A stretch of 64,000 nucleotides of DNA from NCBI RefSeq assembly GCF_008065375.1, contig NZ_VJYI01000003.1, positions 682,001 to 746,000 on the forward strand, given 5' to 3'. Source of the stretch: Nonomuraea sp. SYSU D8015 (GTDB taxonomy: Bacteria; Actinomycetota; Actinomycetes; Streptosporangiales; Streptosporangiaceae). The notes beneath the pieces are model-generated. The model searched no databases and was not told the origin of the DNA. It worked only from the letters and a program-made list of their open reading frames with translations. Numbering within the stretch: the first letter of the stretch is position 1; every line of letters begins with the position of its first letter. Below, piece after piece: positions 43,930 to 55,338 of the stretch. A program made the translations under genes and the position numbers.

Positions 43930-45276
43930 CTATGTCAGCGGCAGGCGGACCGTGACCACGGCGCCGCCGAGCGGGTCGCCGTTGCGGGCCGACACGATGC
44001 CGCCGTGCGCGCTGATCACCGCCCGCACGATCGACAGGCCGAGCCCCGCGCCGGGCGAGACCCCGCTGCGCGCGTCGTCACCCCGGGTGAAGCGGGCGAA
44101 CGCCGAGTCCAGCAGCCCCTCGGGGAAGCCGGGCCCGTCGTCGGCGACCTCCACGGTGGCCGAGTCCCGGTCGTGCGTGACCCGGACCCGTACACCGCCC
44201 GCGCCGGCGGCCGCGCTGTTGCGGGCCAGGTTGGCGAGCACCTGCCGGAGCCGCTCCGGGTCCGCGCTGACCACGACGGGGTCGCCGGACGCCTCGATGC
44301 GCAGGCCGAGCGCGGGCCCGAGGCGGCGGGCCTCGGCGGCGGCCAGGTCGAGCAGGTCGACGGCCTCGGTGCGGACCACGAGCGCGCCGGCCCTGGCCCG
44401 GGCCAGCATCAGCAGGTCGTCGGCCAGCCGGGACAGCCGGTCCACCTCGCCGAGCGCGGCGTGCAGCGACTGCTCGACCTCCTGGTCGTCGCCGACGGCG
44501 TCGAGCGCCAGCTCCAGCTCGCCGCGCAGCACCGCGAGCGGGGTGCGCAGCTCGTGGCTGGCGTCGTCCACGAACGCCCGCTCGCGCTCGGCCGCCACGC
44601 CGAGCCTGGCCAGCATGTCGTTGAGGGTGCGGGCGAGCCTGGCGATCTCGTCGTCGCCGGGCACGTCGGGCAGGCGGCTGTCGCTCTCCAGTGACGAGAT
44701 GATCTCGGCCTGGCTGGTCAGGGCGTCCACGGGTCTCAGTGCGGCGCGCACGACGGCCCACGCCCCGGCGGCCAGCGCGGCGACCAGCAGCGGCGCCGCC
44801 AGGAACAGCACGATCGCCAGCCGGTCTCTGGCCGCGTGGACGGGCTCGGCCGACACCCCGACCGTGAGCACGCCGCCGCCCGGTTCGAGGCGCTGGGACA
44901 GCAGCCGTACGGAGATCGGCGCGCCGTCCTCCCCGATCGGCAGCGTCCGCGTGCTCAGTGCGGTGTCCCCGACCTGGTAGACCTGCTCGGCGGTGAGCAG
45001 CCGCCGGCCCTGCAGCGACTGGGATCCGGCCGTCACCTCCCCGCCGGGCCCGTACAGCTGGGCCATCGGGTCGTCGATCAGGGCGGCGACGTCGTCGTTG
45101 GCCAGGGCCACGGCCAGGTCGCCGGCGCGGACGGCCAGCCCGTCGTCGATCGCGGCCCACAGCTGGCGGTCGAGGGTCGCGTAGAGGAGGCCGAGGCAGA
45201 CGGCGAGCACGCCGACGGCGCCCGCCGCGGTGACGAAGGTCACGCGGGCCCGCATCGAGCCTGGTAGCAGCCTCAC
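43930..45276 (-). CDS. Sensor histidine kinase
   Basis: 448 residues from GTG 45276 (ATG 45255 is an alternative). Two membrane helices (about 12-33 and 150-172) flank an extracytoplasmic sensor; then HAMP, a HisKA domain with the phospho-acceptor His in FVDDASHELRTPLAVLRGE, and the HATPase motifs NLARNSAAAGA (N box), DDGPGF (G1) and GAGLGLSIVRA (G2). The matching OmpR-type regulator is at 46237 on the other strand beyond an HtrA-like protease; the kinase and protease are divergent, about 108 nt apart. Confidence 0.92.
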   Translation of the reverse strand: MRLLPGSMRARVTFVTAAGAVGVLAVCLGLLYATLDRQLWAAIDDGLAVRAGDLAVALANDDVAALIDDPMAQLYGPGGEVTAGSQSLQGRRLLTAEQVYQVGDTALSTRTLPIGEDGAPISVRLLSQRLEPGGGVLTVGVSAEPVHAARDRLAIVLFLAAPLLVAALAAGAWAVVRAALRPVDALTSQAEIISSLESDSRLPDVPGDDEIARLARTLNDMLARLGVAAERERAFVDDASHELRTPLAVLRGELELALDAVGDDQEVEQSLHAALGEVDRLSRLADDLLMLARARAGALVVRTEAVDLLDLAAAEARRLGPALGLRIEASGDPVVVSADPERLRQVLANLARNSAAAGAGGVRVRVTHDRDSATVEVADDGPGFPEGLLDSAFARFTRGDDARSGVSPGAGLGLSIVRAVISAHGGIVSARNGDPLGGAVVTVRLPLT

Positions 45277-45383
45277 CTGCACAGAGTGGCACAAACCCGC
45301 GGGTCGACGCTCTCATCGTTCTCTCATACGCGCGCCAGCACGCTGGGGTCGTGAGCACAGGATCGTTACCTGAGGAGCACACG

Positions 45384-46217
45384 ATGACCGTCCCCACCTA
45401 CCCCAGAACCGATTACCCCGCCCCCCATGTCCCCGCGCACCGCGCGCGGCGGAACGGCGGCCGCGTGCTGGCCGCCTCCGTCGCCATCGTCGCCGTCGTG
45501 GCGGCCGCGGGAGCCGGAGGCTATCTCGGGGGCCGCGACGTCGCGCGGGCGAGCGCCCCGAGCGCCGCCGCCCCCGCCGTCGTCCCCGCCACCTCGGCGG
45601 TGAACGCGCCCGCCATCCTGGCCAAGATCGAGCCGTCGATCGTCACCGTCCGCACCCGCTCCATCGGGGTGAACTCGTTCCTGGAGCCCGTGGCCGAGCA
45701 GGGCACCGGCACCGGGTTCGTGATCGGCGCCGACGGCCTCATCGCCACGAACAACCACGTCGTCCAGGGCGCGCAGACGGTCACGGTCACGCTGCGCGAC
45801 GGGCGGACGCTGGCGGCCAAGGTGCTGCGCAGCGACCCGGCGGCCGACCTGGCCGTGCTGCGGGTGAACGCCGAGGACCTGCCGGTCGCCCCCCTCGGGG
45901 ACTCCTCGACGCTGCGGGTCGGCGACCCGGTCATCGCGATCGGCAACGCCCTGGCTCTGCCCGGCGGCCCGACGGTGACCGAGGGGATCGTCTCGGCGCT
46001 CGACCGTACCGTGCAGACCGACGCCGGCGCCCGGCTCGAGCACGTCATCCAGACCGACGCCGCGATCAACCCGGGCAACAGCGGCGGCCCGCTGGTGGAC
46101 GCCTCCGGCCGCATCGTGGGCATCAACACGGCGGCGGCCGGCGACGCGCAGAACATCGGCTTCGCGATCGCCGTCAACGGCGCCCGGCAGACCATCGACG
46201 ACCTGCTCCAGCAGTGA
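45384..46217 (+). CDS. HtrA-like trypsin-family serine protease without PDZ
   Basis: 277 residues: a membrane or signal anchor (about 35-57), then an S1C protease domain with His in IATNNHVVQG, Asp in DPAADLAVLRV and Ser233 in INPGNSGGPLV. It ends just after the protease domain, so no PDZ domain. Probably an extracytoplasmic quality-control protease. ATG 45384 follows GAGGAG. It lies between the divergent sensor kinase and a response regulator 19 nt downstream, and is a likely target of that pair. Confidence 0.9.
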   Translation: MTVPTYPRTDYPAPHVPAHRARRNGGRVLAASVAIVAVVAAAGAGGYLGGRDVARASAPSAAAPAVVPATSAVNAPAILAKIEPSIVTVRTRSIGVNSFLEPVAEQGTGTGFVIGADGLIATNNHVVQGAQTVTVTLRDGRTLAAKVLRSDPAADLAVLRVNAEDLPVAPLGDSSTLRVGDPVIAIGNALALPGGPTVTEGIVSALDRTVQTDAGARLEHVIQTDAAINPGNSGGPLVDASGRIVGINTAAAGDAQNIGFAIAVNGARQTIDDLLQQ

Positions 46218-46236
46218 ACGGCCTTAAGGTGGTGCC

Positions 46237-46911
46237 ATGAGGGTGCTCGTCGTCGAGGACGACCCCGGCATGTCCCGCATGCTGATCCGCGGGTTGCGGC
46301 GGGAGGGCTACGCCGTGGACGCCGCGGGCAACGGCGAGGACGCGCTGTGGAGCGTCATCGAGAACGACTACGACGCCGTGGTGCTCGACGCCATGATCCC
46401 CGCGCTCGACGGATTCGAGGTGTGCCGGCGGATGCGCGCGGCCGGCCGCTGGGCCCCGGTGCTCATGCTCACCGCGCGCAACGCCGTGACCGACCGCGTA
46501 CGCGGCCTCGACTCGGGCGCCGACGACTACCTCACCAAGCCGTTCGCGCTGTCGGAGCTGTACGCCCGGCTGCGCGCGCTCACCCGTCGCGACCCTCACG
46601 AGCGTCCCTCCGTGCTGAAGGTGGGCGACCTGACCCTCGACCCGGTCAGCCACGTGGTGCGGCGCGGCGAGAGGTCGGTCACGCTGTCGCCGAAGGAGTT
46701 CGCGCTGCTGCAGGAGTTCATGCGGCGGCCCGGCGAGGTGCTCAGCCGCACCCATCTGATCGAGCACGTCTGGGACTTCGCCTACGACGGCGGGTCCAAC
46801 GTCGTCGACGTGTACGTGCGCTATCTGCGCGACAAGGTGGATCGGCCGTTCGGCCGCGACAGCATCCAGACCGTGCGCGGCGCCGGCTACCGCCTCGACC
46901 CGGCGACCTGA
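46237..46911 (+). CDS. OmpR-family response regulator
   Basis: 224 residues. Receiver domain with acidic pocket VVEDD (5-9), phospho-Asp51 in VVLDAMIP, Thr in LMLTARN and Lys in DYLTKPFA, then an OmpR winged helix (SPKEFALLQEFMRRPGEVLSR; VDVYVRYLRDKVD; IQTVRGAGYRL). It follows the HtrA-like protease by 19 nt in the same operon and pairs with the divergent histidine kinase at 43930. Confidence 0.93.
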   Translation: MRVLVVEDDPGMSRMLIRGLRREGYAVDAAGNGEDALWSVIENDYDAVVLDAMIPALDGFEVCRRMRAAGRWAPVLMLTARNAVTDRVRGLDSGADDYLTKPFALSELYARLRALTRRDPHERPSVLKVGDLTLDPVSHVVRRGERSVTLSPKEFALLQEFMRRPGEVLSRTHLIEHVWDFAYDGGSNVVDVYVRYLRDKVDRPFGRDSIQTVRGAGYRLDPAT

Positions 46912-47075
46912 TCGTCCCTTCGTCGACCGGAGAATTGACTCCAGATCCGCACATCGGTGGAACAAGTCGTCAAAAATCGGCCGGAAACGCTGTGTATTTC
47001 TCCGCTCACCCACTAGATTCGGACCCGGCGCTCCGGAGCGGTGTTGGTCCGTGACGATGAGTGAGGGGAGACGCG

Positions 47076-49019
47076 GTGCGCGAGGGCACGACGGTCGGCG
47101 GGCGCTACCGGCTGATCCGGTGTCTGGTCAACGGCCGCGCCACAGAGGTGTGGCTGGGCCGCGACGTGCAGCTCAACCGGGCGGTCGTGCTGAAGCGCAT
47201 GCTGGTCGACACCGCCGGGTTCAGCCGGTTGGAGGCAGAGGCCCGCGCCCTCGCCGCGTTCAACCACCCGAACGTGGTCACCCTCTACGACGCCGTCCAC
47301 GACCCGGACGACGACACCTACTGGCTCGTGATGGAGCACGTGCCCGGCGGGAGCCTGGACGGCCGGCCGCCGATGTCGCCGGAGCAGGCGGCGCACGTCG
47401 GCGCGCAGATCGCCGGCGCGCTGGCCGCCCTTCACGCCAAGCGCATCGTGCACGTCGACGTGAAGCCGGGCAACATCATCGACACCGGCAGCGGCGTGTT
47501 CAAGCTCGCCGACTTCGGCGCCGCGTACCGCGTCGGCGGCCGGGAGACGATCACGCCCAACGGCGCCATCGGCTACACCGTCGACTACGCCGGACCCGAA
47601 GTCGTCCTGGGGCGGCCGGAGCCCCGATCGGACGTGTTCTCCCTCGGGGCCACCGTCTACGCCCTCGTCGCCGGCCGCCCGCCGCGCCCTGGGACCGATG
47701 AGGGCGGGTCCGGCGGGCACCTCACGGGGTGGGAGGCCGCGCGCGGCGCCGTCGCGCTGACGGCCGACGTCGGGCCGCTGGAGGGCCTGCTCCGGGAGAT
47801 GCTGCAGCGCGACTCGCGGGATCGGCCGAACGCGGTGGAGGCGGGGCAGCGGCTGGCCGCGATCGCGCGCGGTCGCGCCGTGCGGCCGTCCCCCGCCCGT
47901 CCGGTGAGCCCACCGCGCCCGTCCGGCGTGGAGGGCGCGTCCGACCCGGCAGGGAACGAGGCGGCACGTGCGCCGGTCTCCCTGCTGCGACGGCCGTTAC
48001 CCCTCATCGTGGCGGGCGCGGCCCTCGTCGCGCTCGCCGTCGCCCTCCGCTTCACGCTGCCCGCGCTGAGCGGTGAGGCGGTCGGGCGACGCCCCAGCGC
48101 GACACCTCTCGCGGTCCCGCCCACCACCTCGTCTCCTGCGGTCTCGCCGTCCCCCGTGACCGCGACCTCGGCGTCGTCCCCGATCGGCGATCCCCGTACG
48201 GCCGACCCCTGCGCCCTGACCAACCCCGCCGCGCTCGGCCGGTTCGGCAGGACGGAGCTCGACATCGACTACGGCAACTTCGACCGGTGCGACGTCATCG
48301 TGTTCCCGCCCGGCGGCGGGGTCGTGGACGTCAAGGTGTGGCTCGACCACGACGAGCCCTCTGAGCAGGCCGAGCCGGCCGGGACCGTCGGCGGGATCCA
48401 GGTCATCGAGAACCCCGCCGAGAGCGACAGATGCCGGCGGACGCTCATACTGCCCGGTGTGACCGACACCCTCGTGAAGGTCGACGCGGATTGGGAGGAC
48501 CAGGGCCAGGCCGACCTGTGCGCCATCGCCGACGCCGCCGCCACCACCGCGGCGGAGGCCCTCGACCGAGGGCCCATCAAACGCCGTTCCCCGCCTCTGC
48601 CGGCCAGGTCGCTGGCGCAGCGGGACGCCTGCTCGCTGCTGCGCGGCGACGCCCTGGAGGTCGTCCCCGGCATCGACGCCACCGATCCGGACGTCGGGTT
48701 CGGCAACTGGGAGTGCGGCTGGGACAGCACCACCAGCGACACGTGGGTGGACTTCAGGTTCGACCGCGACCAGCCGCCGAACGCGGCCGACGGCACCGCG
48801 ACCCGGCTCAACGGCTACCGCGCCTTCGTCGAGCCGGAGGGCGAGGGCGCCCGGACGTGCCTGCTCCAGGTGGTTTACCGCACGTACGCCGACCAGCACG
48901 GCCGGCCAGCGGTCGAGAAACTGCACATCGTGGTAGGCGGCTCGCGCCCCGTGGACCGGCTCTGCGGCATGGCCACCTCCCTCGCCCGCTCCGCCACCGC
49001 CCGGCTGCGGGATGCCTGA
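47076..49019 (+). CDS. Transmembrane serine/threonine kinase with extracellular tandem domain
   Basis: 647 residues from GTG 47076 (GGGGAG at 6 nt). N-terminal kinase: Lys40 in VVLKRM, catalytic loop HVDVKPGNI (Asp128) and DFG at 146-148 are present, but the glycine loop reads LVNGRATEVW instead of GxGxxG. A proline-rich linker, a membrane helix (about 303-325) and two extracellular domains follow (DPCALTNPAALGRF...; DACSLLRGDALEVV...), each with conserved cysteines and resembling DUF3558. Codon 308 (47997-47999) is TTA. An FHA protein gene follows 46 nt downstream. Confidence 0.85.
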   Translation: MREGTTVGGRYRLIRCLVNGRATEVWLGRDVQLNRAVVLKRMLVDTAGFSRLEAEARALAAFNHPNVVTLYDAVHDPDDDTYWLVMEHVPGGSLDGRPPMSPEQAAHVGAQIAGALAALHAKRIVHVDVKPGNIIDTGSGVFKLADFGAAYRVGGRETITPNGAIGYTVDYAGPEVVLGRPEPRSDVFSLGATVYALVAGRPPRPGTDEGGSGGHLTGWEAARGAVALTADVGPLEGLLREMLQRDSRDRPNAVEAGQRLAAIARGRAVRPSPARPVSPPRPSGVEGASDPAGNEAARAPVSLLRRPLPLIVAGAALVALAVALRFTLPALSGEAVGRRPSATPLAVPPTTSSPAVSPSPVTATSASSPIGDPRTADPCALTNPAALGRFGRTELDIDYGNFDRCDVIVFPPGGGVVDVKVWLDHDEPSEQAEPAGTVGGIQVIENPAESDRCRRTLILPGVTDTLVKVDADWEDQGQADLCAIADAAATTAAEALDRGPIKRRSPPLPARSLAQRDACSLLRGDALEVVPGIDATDPDVGFGNWECGWDSTTSDTWVDFRFDRDQPPNAADGTATRLNGYRAFVEPEGEGARTCLLQVVYRTYADQHGRPAVEKLHIVVGGSRPVDRLCGMATSLARSATARLRDA

Positions 49020-49065
49020 TCTTCCGTACGTGTACGCGTCCGGCCAGCGCCAAGGAGGCGAACCG

Positions 49066-49854
49066 ATGAACGTGCCCGACAGCCTCGCCTACGGCGTGGA
49101 CCCGGCCAGCCCGGGCGACCTGCACGTCCGCACGCTTGCCGGCGGGCTCAGGGTCCCGCCGCGCCCGGGCCGCCACGTCCGCTTCGGCCGGGCCGGACGC
49201 CCGCACGTCGACCTCAGCGTGGGCGCCGACGACCAGTCGGTGAGCCGCCTGCACGGGGAGGTGACGTACCGCGACAACCGGTGGTGGCTGCGCAACCTGG
49301 GCCGGCAACTGGTGCGGCTGCCGCGCGGGCAGCTGATGCACTCCTCGACCGACCCCATCCCCCTGGCGGAGGGCTACACCCCGCTGTTCATCAGGGGCTC
49401 CGGCCACCGTCAGCACCTGGTGGAGCTTTACGTGGCGGGCCACGAGGACGAAGTGCGGGCCATCCGCCGGCAGGCCGTCACCATCCCGCCGAAGGTCTGG
49501 CACCTGGACGAGACGGAACTCCTGCTCCTGGTGGTGCTGGGCGAGCGCTACCTACTGTACGAGGAGTCACCGCGGCCCCTGACGTACCGGCAGGCGGAGG
49601 CCCGGCTGGCCTACCTGCGCCCGGAGGACAGGTGGCGGAAGAACATCATCGAGGACCGGATCGAGGCCGTCCGGCGCCGCCTGCACGCGGCGGGCTTCCC
49701 GTACCCGCTGCTCCACGACGACTCGGACGGCCGCCCCTACGACAACAACCTCCTGCACAACCTCCTCCGGGGCCTGGTGGAGTCCACGACCCTGGTCCCG
49801 CCGCACCTGCAGCTCCTGGAAACCGACCTCGACCTGCCCCCCACCCGCGACTAG
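49066..49854 (+). CDS. FHA-domain protein, probable partner of the adjacent kinase
   Basis: 262 residues. FHA signature VRFGRAGRPHVDLSVG, DDQSVSRLHGEVTYRD and RWWLRNLGR in residues about 42-85, then a helical C-terminal domain (about 125-255) with an acidic/arginine-rich winged-helix look (RWRKNIIEDRIEAVRRRLHAAG). FHA domains read phosphothreonine. ATG 49066 has an ideal AAGGAGG at 7-nt spacing and lies directly behind the membrane kinase gene, so it is probably a downstream effector. Confidence 0.85.
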   Translation: MNVPDSLAYGVDPASPGDLHVRTLAGGLRVPPRPGRHVRFGRAGRPHVDLSVGADDQSVSRLHGEVTYRDNRWWLRNLGRQLVRLPRGQLMHSSTDPIPLAEGYTPLFIRGSGHRQHLVELYVAGHEDEVRAIRRQAVTIPPKVWHLDETELLLLVVLGERYLLYEESPRPLTYRQAEARLAYLRPEDRWRKNIIEDRIEAVRRRLHAAGFPYPLLHDDSDGRPYDNNLLHNLLRGLVESTTLVPPHLQLLETDLDLPPTRD

Positions 49855-49877
49855 CCTCGTCATCCGCACGTGCCGCC

Positions 49878-49928
49878 CCGCCGCAGGCCGGCGGCTGCCC
49901 CTCTCCGGTCGGAGACGGGCGGAGGGGC
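49878..49928. terminator. Hairpins between convergent FHA and ppdK genes
   Basis: CCGCCG/CGGCGG (49878-49894) and GCCCCTC/GAGGGGC (49897-49928) with inner TCCG/CGGA; probably bidirectional. Confidence 0.55.
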
Positions 49929-49955
49929 GGGCGTGACAAGGTGCGGAAAGCGGGA

Positions 49956-52595
<2,640 letters not shown>

Positions 52596-52732
52596 AGCTC
52601 CAATCCAACGCCTCTGTCCCGGACTCTACCGGCGAAATTGATGATGAAACTGCACTCCTCGCTTAAGTCGTCGTTTGTGCAGGTAAAGGGCCCATGAGAG
52701 GTCTAATCCAATTTTTGCGAAGGTCAACAGGG

Positions 52733-52764
52733 AATTGGTTTATACCAATTGGTTTACACCAATT
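52733..52764. promoter_or_regulatory. Two overlapping AT-rich palindromes before the cytochrome b gene
   Basis: AATTGGT-TTAT-ACCAATT (52733-52750) and AATTGGT-TTAC-ACCAATT (52747-52764), each with perfect 7-bp arms, overlap by four bases and form a 14-bp tandem repeat. They lie 58-89 nt before the start codon and cover the likely promoter. Confidence 0.7.
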
Positions 52765-52821
52765 CTTGTGAAAGGGGCAAGGCCGGTGCAGAATCGGATC
52801 ACACCCCCGCCAGGAGGCCCA

Positions 52822-54174
52822 ATGGCCGCTCCTCCGAAGGTCAAGAGACGGGCCCGCGCCGTGGCCGGCTCGGCCAATGCGGCCCGCGGCACGGCCCTCT
52901 ATCTCGACGACCGCCTGCCCATCGCGCGCTGGCTCCGGCCGCAGCTCAGGAAGCTGTTCCCCAGCCACTGGTCGTTCCTGCTGGGTGAGCTGGCGCTGTA
53001 CGCGTTCGTGCTGCTGGTGCTGACCGGCACGTTCCTCACGCTGTTCTACAAGCCCAACCCGGACGTGGCCTACGCCTCCACCGTGGAGATCAGTCTGGAG
53101 GTGCGCGGCGGGCTGCTGATGCGCCAGCTGCACCACTGGTCGGCGACGGTGTTCGTGCTGGCGATCGTGGCCCACCTGTGCCGGGTGTTCTTCACCGGCG
53201 CGTTCAGGAAGCCGCGCGAGCTGACGTGGATGCTCGGGGTGGTGCTGTTCGGGCTGGTGCTGTTCGAGTCGTTCCTGGGCGTCTCGCTGCCGGGCGACCA
53301 GCTCGCGATGACCGGTCTGCGGCAGGCGCAGGGGCTGTTGCTGTCGATTCCGCTGGTAGGGACGTACCTGTCGGCGTTCGTGTTCGACGGCGCCTTCCCC
53401 GGGCAGGTCATCCCGCGGATCTTCGTCACGCACGTGCTGCTGGTGCCGGGGATCCTGCTGGCGGTGGTGCCGCTGCACGCGCTGATCCTCACCTGGCGGC
53501 AGAAGCACACCGAGCGAAGGGCCACGGCGGCCGGGGAGCAGGTCGTCACGGGCGGCCCGTTCTTCCCGTACTTCGCGGTCAAGAACGGGGCGACGGCGCT
53601 CTTCACGATCGGGGCCATCGCGGCGCTGGCCACGTTCGCGCGGGTGAATCCCGTGTGGGAGCACGGGGCGTACGATCCGGGCGCCCATCCGGTGTCGGCG
53701 CAGCCGTTCTGGTATTTCGGGGTGCTGGACGGCGCGCAGCGGCTGGTCCCGGGGTGGGAGATCCCGGTCGGCGGGTTCGTGCTCCAGCCCGGGCTGTGGA
53801 TCCCTCCGCTGGTCCTCACGGTGTTCTTCGGCGTGCTGCTCCTCTACCCGTTCCTGGAGCGGCGCTTCACGGGCGACGGCGACCACCACCATCTGCTGGA
53901 CCGGCCGTCGCAGGCGCCGACGCGCACCGCGCTCGGCGTCGCCGTCATCACGTTCTTCACCGTGTTGTGGGCGGGGATGTGGGTCTCTCCGGTTCCGCCG
54001 GACATGCACTCGGCGCCCGGATTCCCCGCGCCGCCGCCCGCCCCGCCCGCGCTGCTGACCGTCCCCGCCTCCACCTACGAAACGATCATTCTGGGCCTGC
54101 GGGTGGCGGTGTTCGTGCTGCCGGTGGCGGCGTTCCTCGTCACCCGCGCCCTGTGCCGCAGGCGGTCAGGCTAG
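52822..54174 (+). CDS. Orphan cytochrome b (QcrB-like)
   Basis: 450 residues, eight or so membrane helices. Heme ligands: His pair in RQLHHWSATVFVLAIVAHLC (14 residues apart) and in RIFVTHVLLVPGILLAVVPLH. The PFWYFGVLDGAQRLVPGWE segment and VLQPGLWIPPLVL are of the cytochrome b6/bc family. Shorter than respiratory QcrB (~550). No qcrC, qcrA or oxidase gene is adjacent, so it is an orphan quinol-oxidising subunit. ATG 52822 follows AGGAGG. Its 3' end overlaps the convergent histidine kinase gene by 9 nt. Confidence 0.88.
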   Translation: MAAPPKVKRRARAVAGSANAARGTALYLDDRLPIARWLRPQLRKLFPSHWSFLLGELALYAFVLLVLTGTFLTLFYKPNPDVAYASTVEISLEVRGGLLMRQLHHWSATVFVLAIVAHLCRVFFTGAFRKPRELTWMLGVVLFGLVLFESFLGVSLPGDQLAMTGLRQAQGLLLSIPLVGTYLSAFVFDGAFPGQVIPRIFVTHVLLVPGILLAVVPLHALILTWRQKHTERRATAAGEQVVTGGPFFPYFAVKNGATALFTIGAIAALATFARVNPVWEHGAYDPGAHPVSAQPFWYFGVLDGAQRLVPGWEIPVGGFVLQPGLWIPPLVLTVFFGVLLLYPFLERRFTGDGDHHHLLDRPSQAPTRTALGVAVITFFTVLWAGMWVSPVPPDMHSAPGFPAPPPAPPALLTVPASTYETIILGLRVAVFVLPVAAFLVTRALCRRRSG

Positions 54175-55338
54175 GGGGTTGCCCTCGGGCGGCGTGCCGG
54201 GAACGCCGTCGCGCGGCGGCAGCCAGAGCACGAACGTCGCCCCCTCCCCCAGCCTGGAGAAGACGGCCACCCGGCCCCCGTGCGACTCCACGATCTGCCG
54301 GACGATGGCCAGGCCGAGACCCGTGTGGCGGTCGCGGCGGCTGTTCTCGCCGCGCCAGAACCGGTCGAACACCCGCTCCTGGTCGGCCTCCTCGATGCCG
54401 GGGCCGTCGTCGCGGACCGCCGTCCACAACCAGCCGTCCGACCGGCCCGCCCCGACCCGGATCGTGCCGCCGGGGGGCGACAGGCGCACGGCGTTGGACA
54501 GCAGGTTCGCCACCGAGCGCCGCAGCGCGTCGGCGTCACCGGTCATCTCCAGGCCGCGCCCGAGGTCGCGGACGATGGTCAGGCCACGGGCGGCGGCCGG
54601 GGCCGCGTACTCCTCGCACGCCTCCCCCACCACCCCGGCCAGGTCGAGGTCGGCGTCGGCGAACGCGCCGCCCTGCCGCCTGGCGCTGGCCAGCAGGTCC
54701 TCCACGAGCTTGGTCATGCGGGTGGTCGCGCGGTCGACGATCGCCACGGCCCTGGCCCGCTCCTCGTCGCTGGCGTCGGGGTCGGCGAGCACGGCGTCCA
54801 CGTTCGCCCGGATGATGGTCAGCGGGCTGCGCAGCTCGTGCGAGGCGTCGTCGATGAGCTGGCGCTGCGCCCGGAACGCCTCCTCCAGGCGGTCGAGCAT
54901 CTTGTCGATGGTGTCGGCCAGGTCCTTCAGCTCGTCGCGCGGCCCGCTCAGGTTGATGCGCCGCTTCAGGTCCGTGGCCTGGATGTCCTCGGTGGTACGG
55001 GTGATCGACCTGACCGGGCGCAGCACGCGGCCGGAGAGCACCCAGCCGATGCCCAGGCTGGCGGCGTAGAGGCCGGCCAGAGTGTAGAGCGAGTAGTCGC
55101 GCAGCGTGGCCATGGTCTGGACGTTGACCGCGTTCTCCACCTCCTCGGCGAAGACCACCTCGCGCTTGCCGACGTACTGGCCGTTCTCGCCGTACTGCTT
55201 GGCGTACTGGACGCTGATCTGGCGCTGGTCGGTCGTCTTGGAGACCGCGTAGTAGATGCCGCCGAGCACGAGCGCGGCCAGCACGAACAGCAGGCCCGAG
55301 TAGAGCACGGTGAGCCGGAAGCGGATGGTGTGGATCAT
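54166..55338 (-). CDS. Sensor histidine kinase of the MoxR operon
   Basis: 390 residues. Two membrane helices (about 9-30 and 85-107) enclose a small extracytoplasmic sensor with TTDQRQISVQYAKQYGE; then HAMP, HisKA with the phospho-acceptor His in LIDDASHELRSPLTIIRAN, and HATPase boxes NLLSNAVRLS, RDDGPGIEE and HTGLGLAIVRQ. ATG 55338 overlaps the response regulator stop by 4 nt. Last gene of the seven-gene operon starting at 60035. Confidence 0.92.
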   Translation of the reverse strand: MIHTIRFRLTVLYSGLLFVLAALVLGGIYYAVSKTTDQRQISVQYAKQYGENGQYVGKREVVFAEEVENAVNVQTMATLRDYSLYTLAGLYAASLGIGWVLSGRVLRPVRSITRTTEDIQATDLKRRINLSGPRDELKDLADTIDKMLDRLEEAFRAQRQLIDDASHELRSPLTIIRANVDAVLADPDASDEERARAVAIVDRATTRMTKLVEDLLASARRQGGAFADADLDLAGVVGEACEEYAAPAAARGLTIVRDLGRGLEMTGDADALRRSVANLLSNAVRLSPPGGTIRVGAGRSDGWLWTAVRDDGPGIEEADQERVFDRFWRGENSRRDRHTGLGLAIVRQIVESHGGRVAVFSRLGEGATFVLWLPPRDGVPGTPPEGNPLA

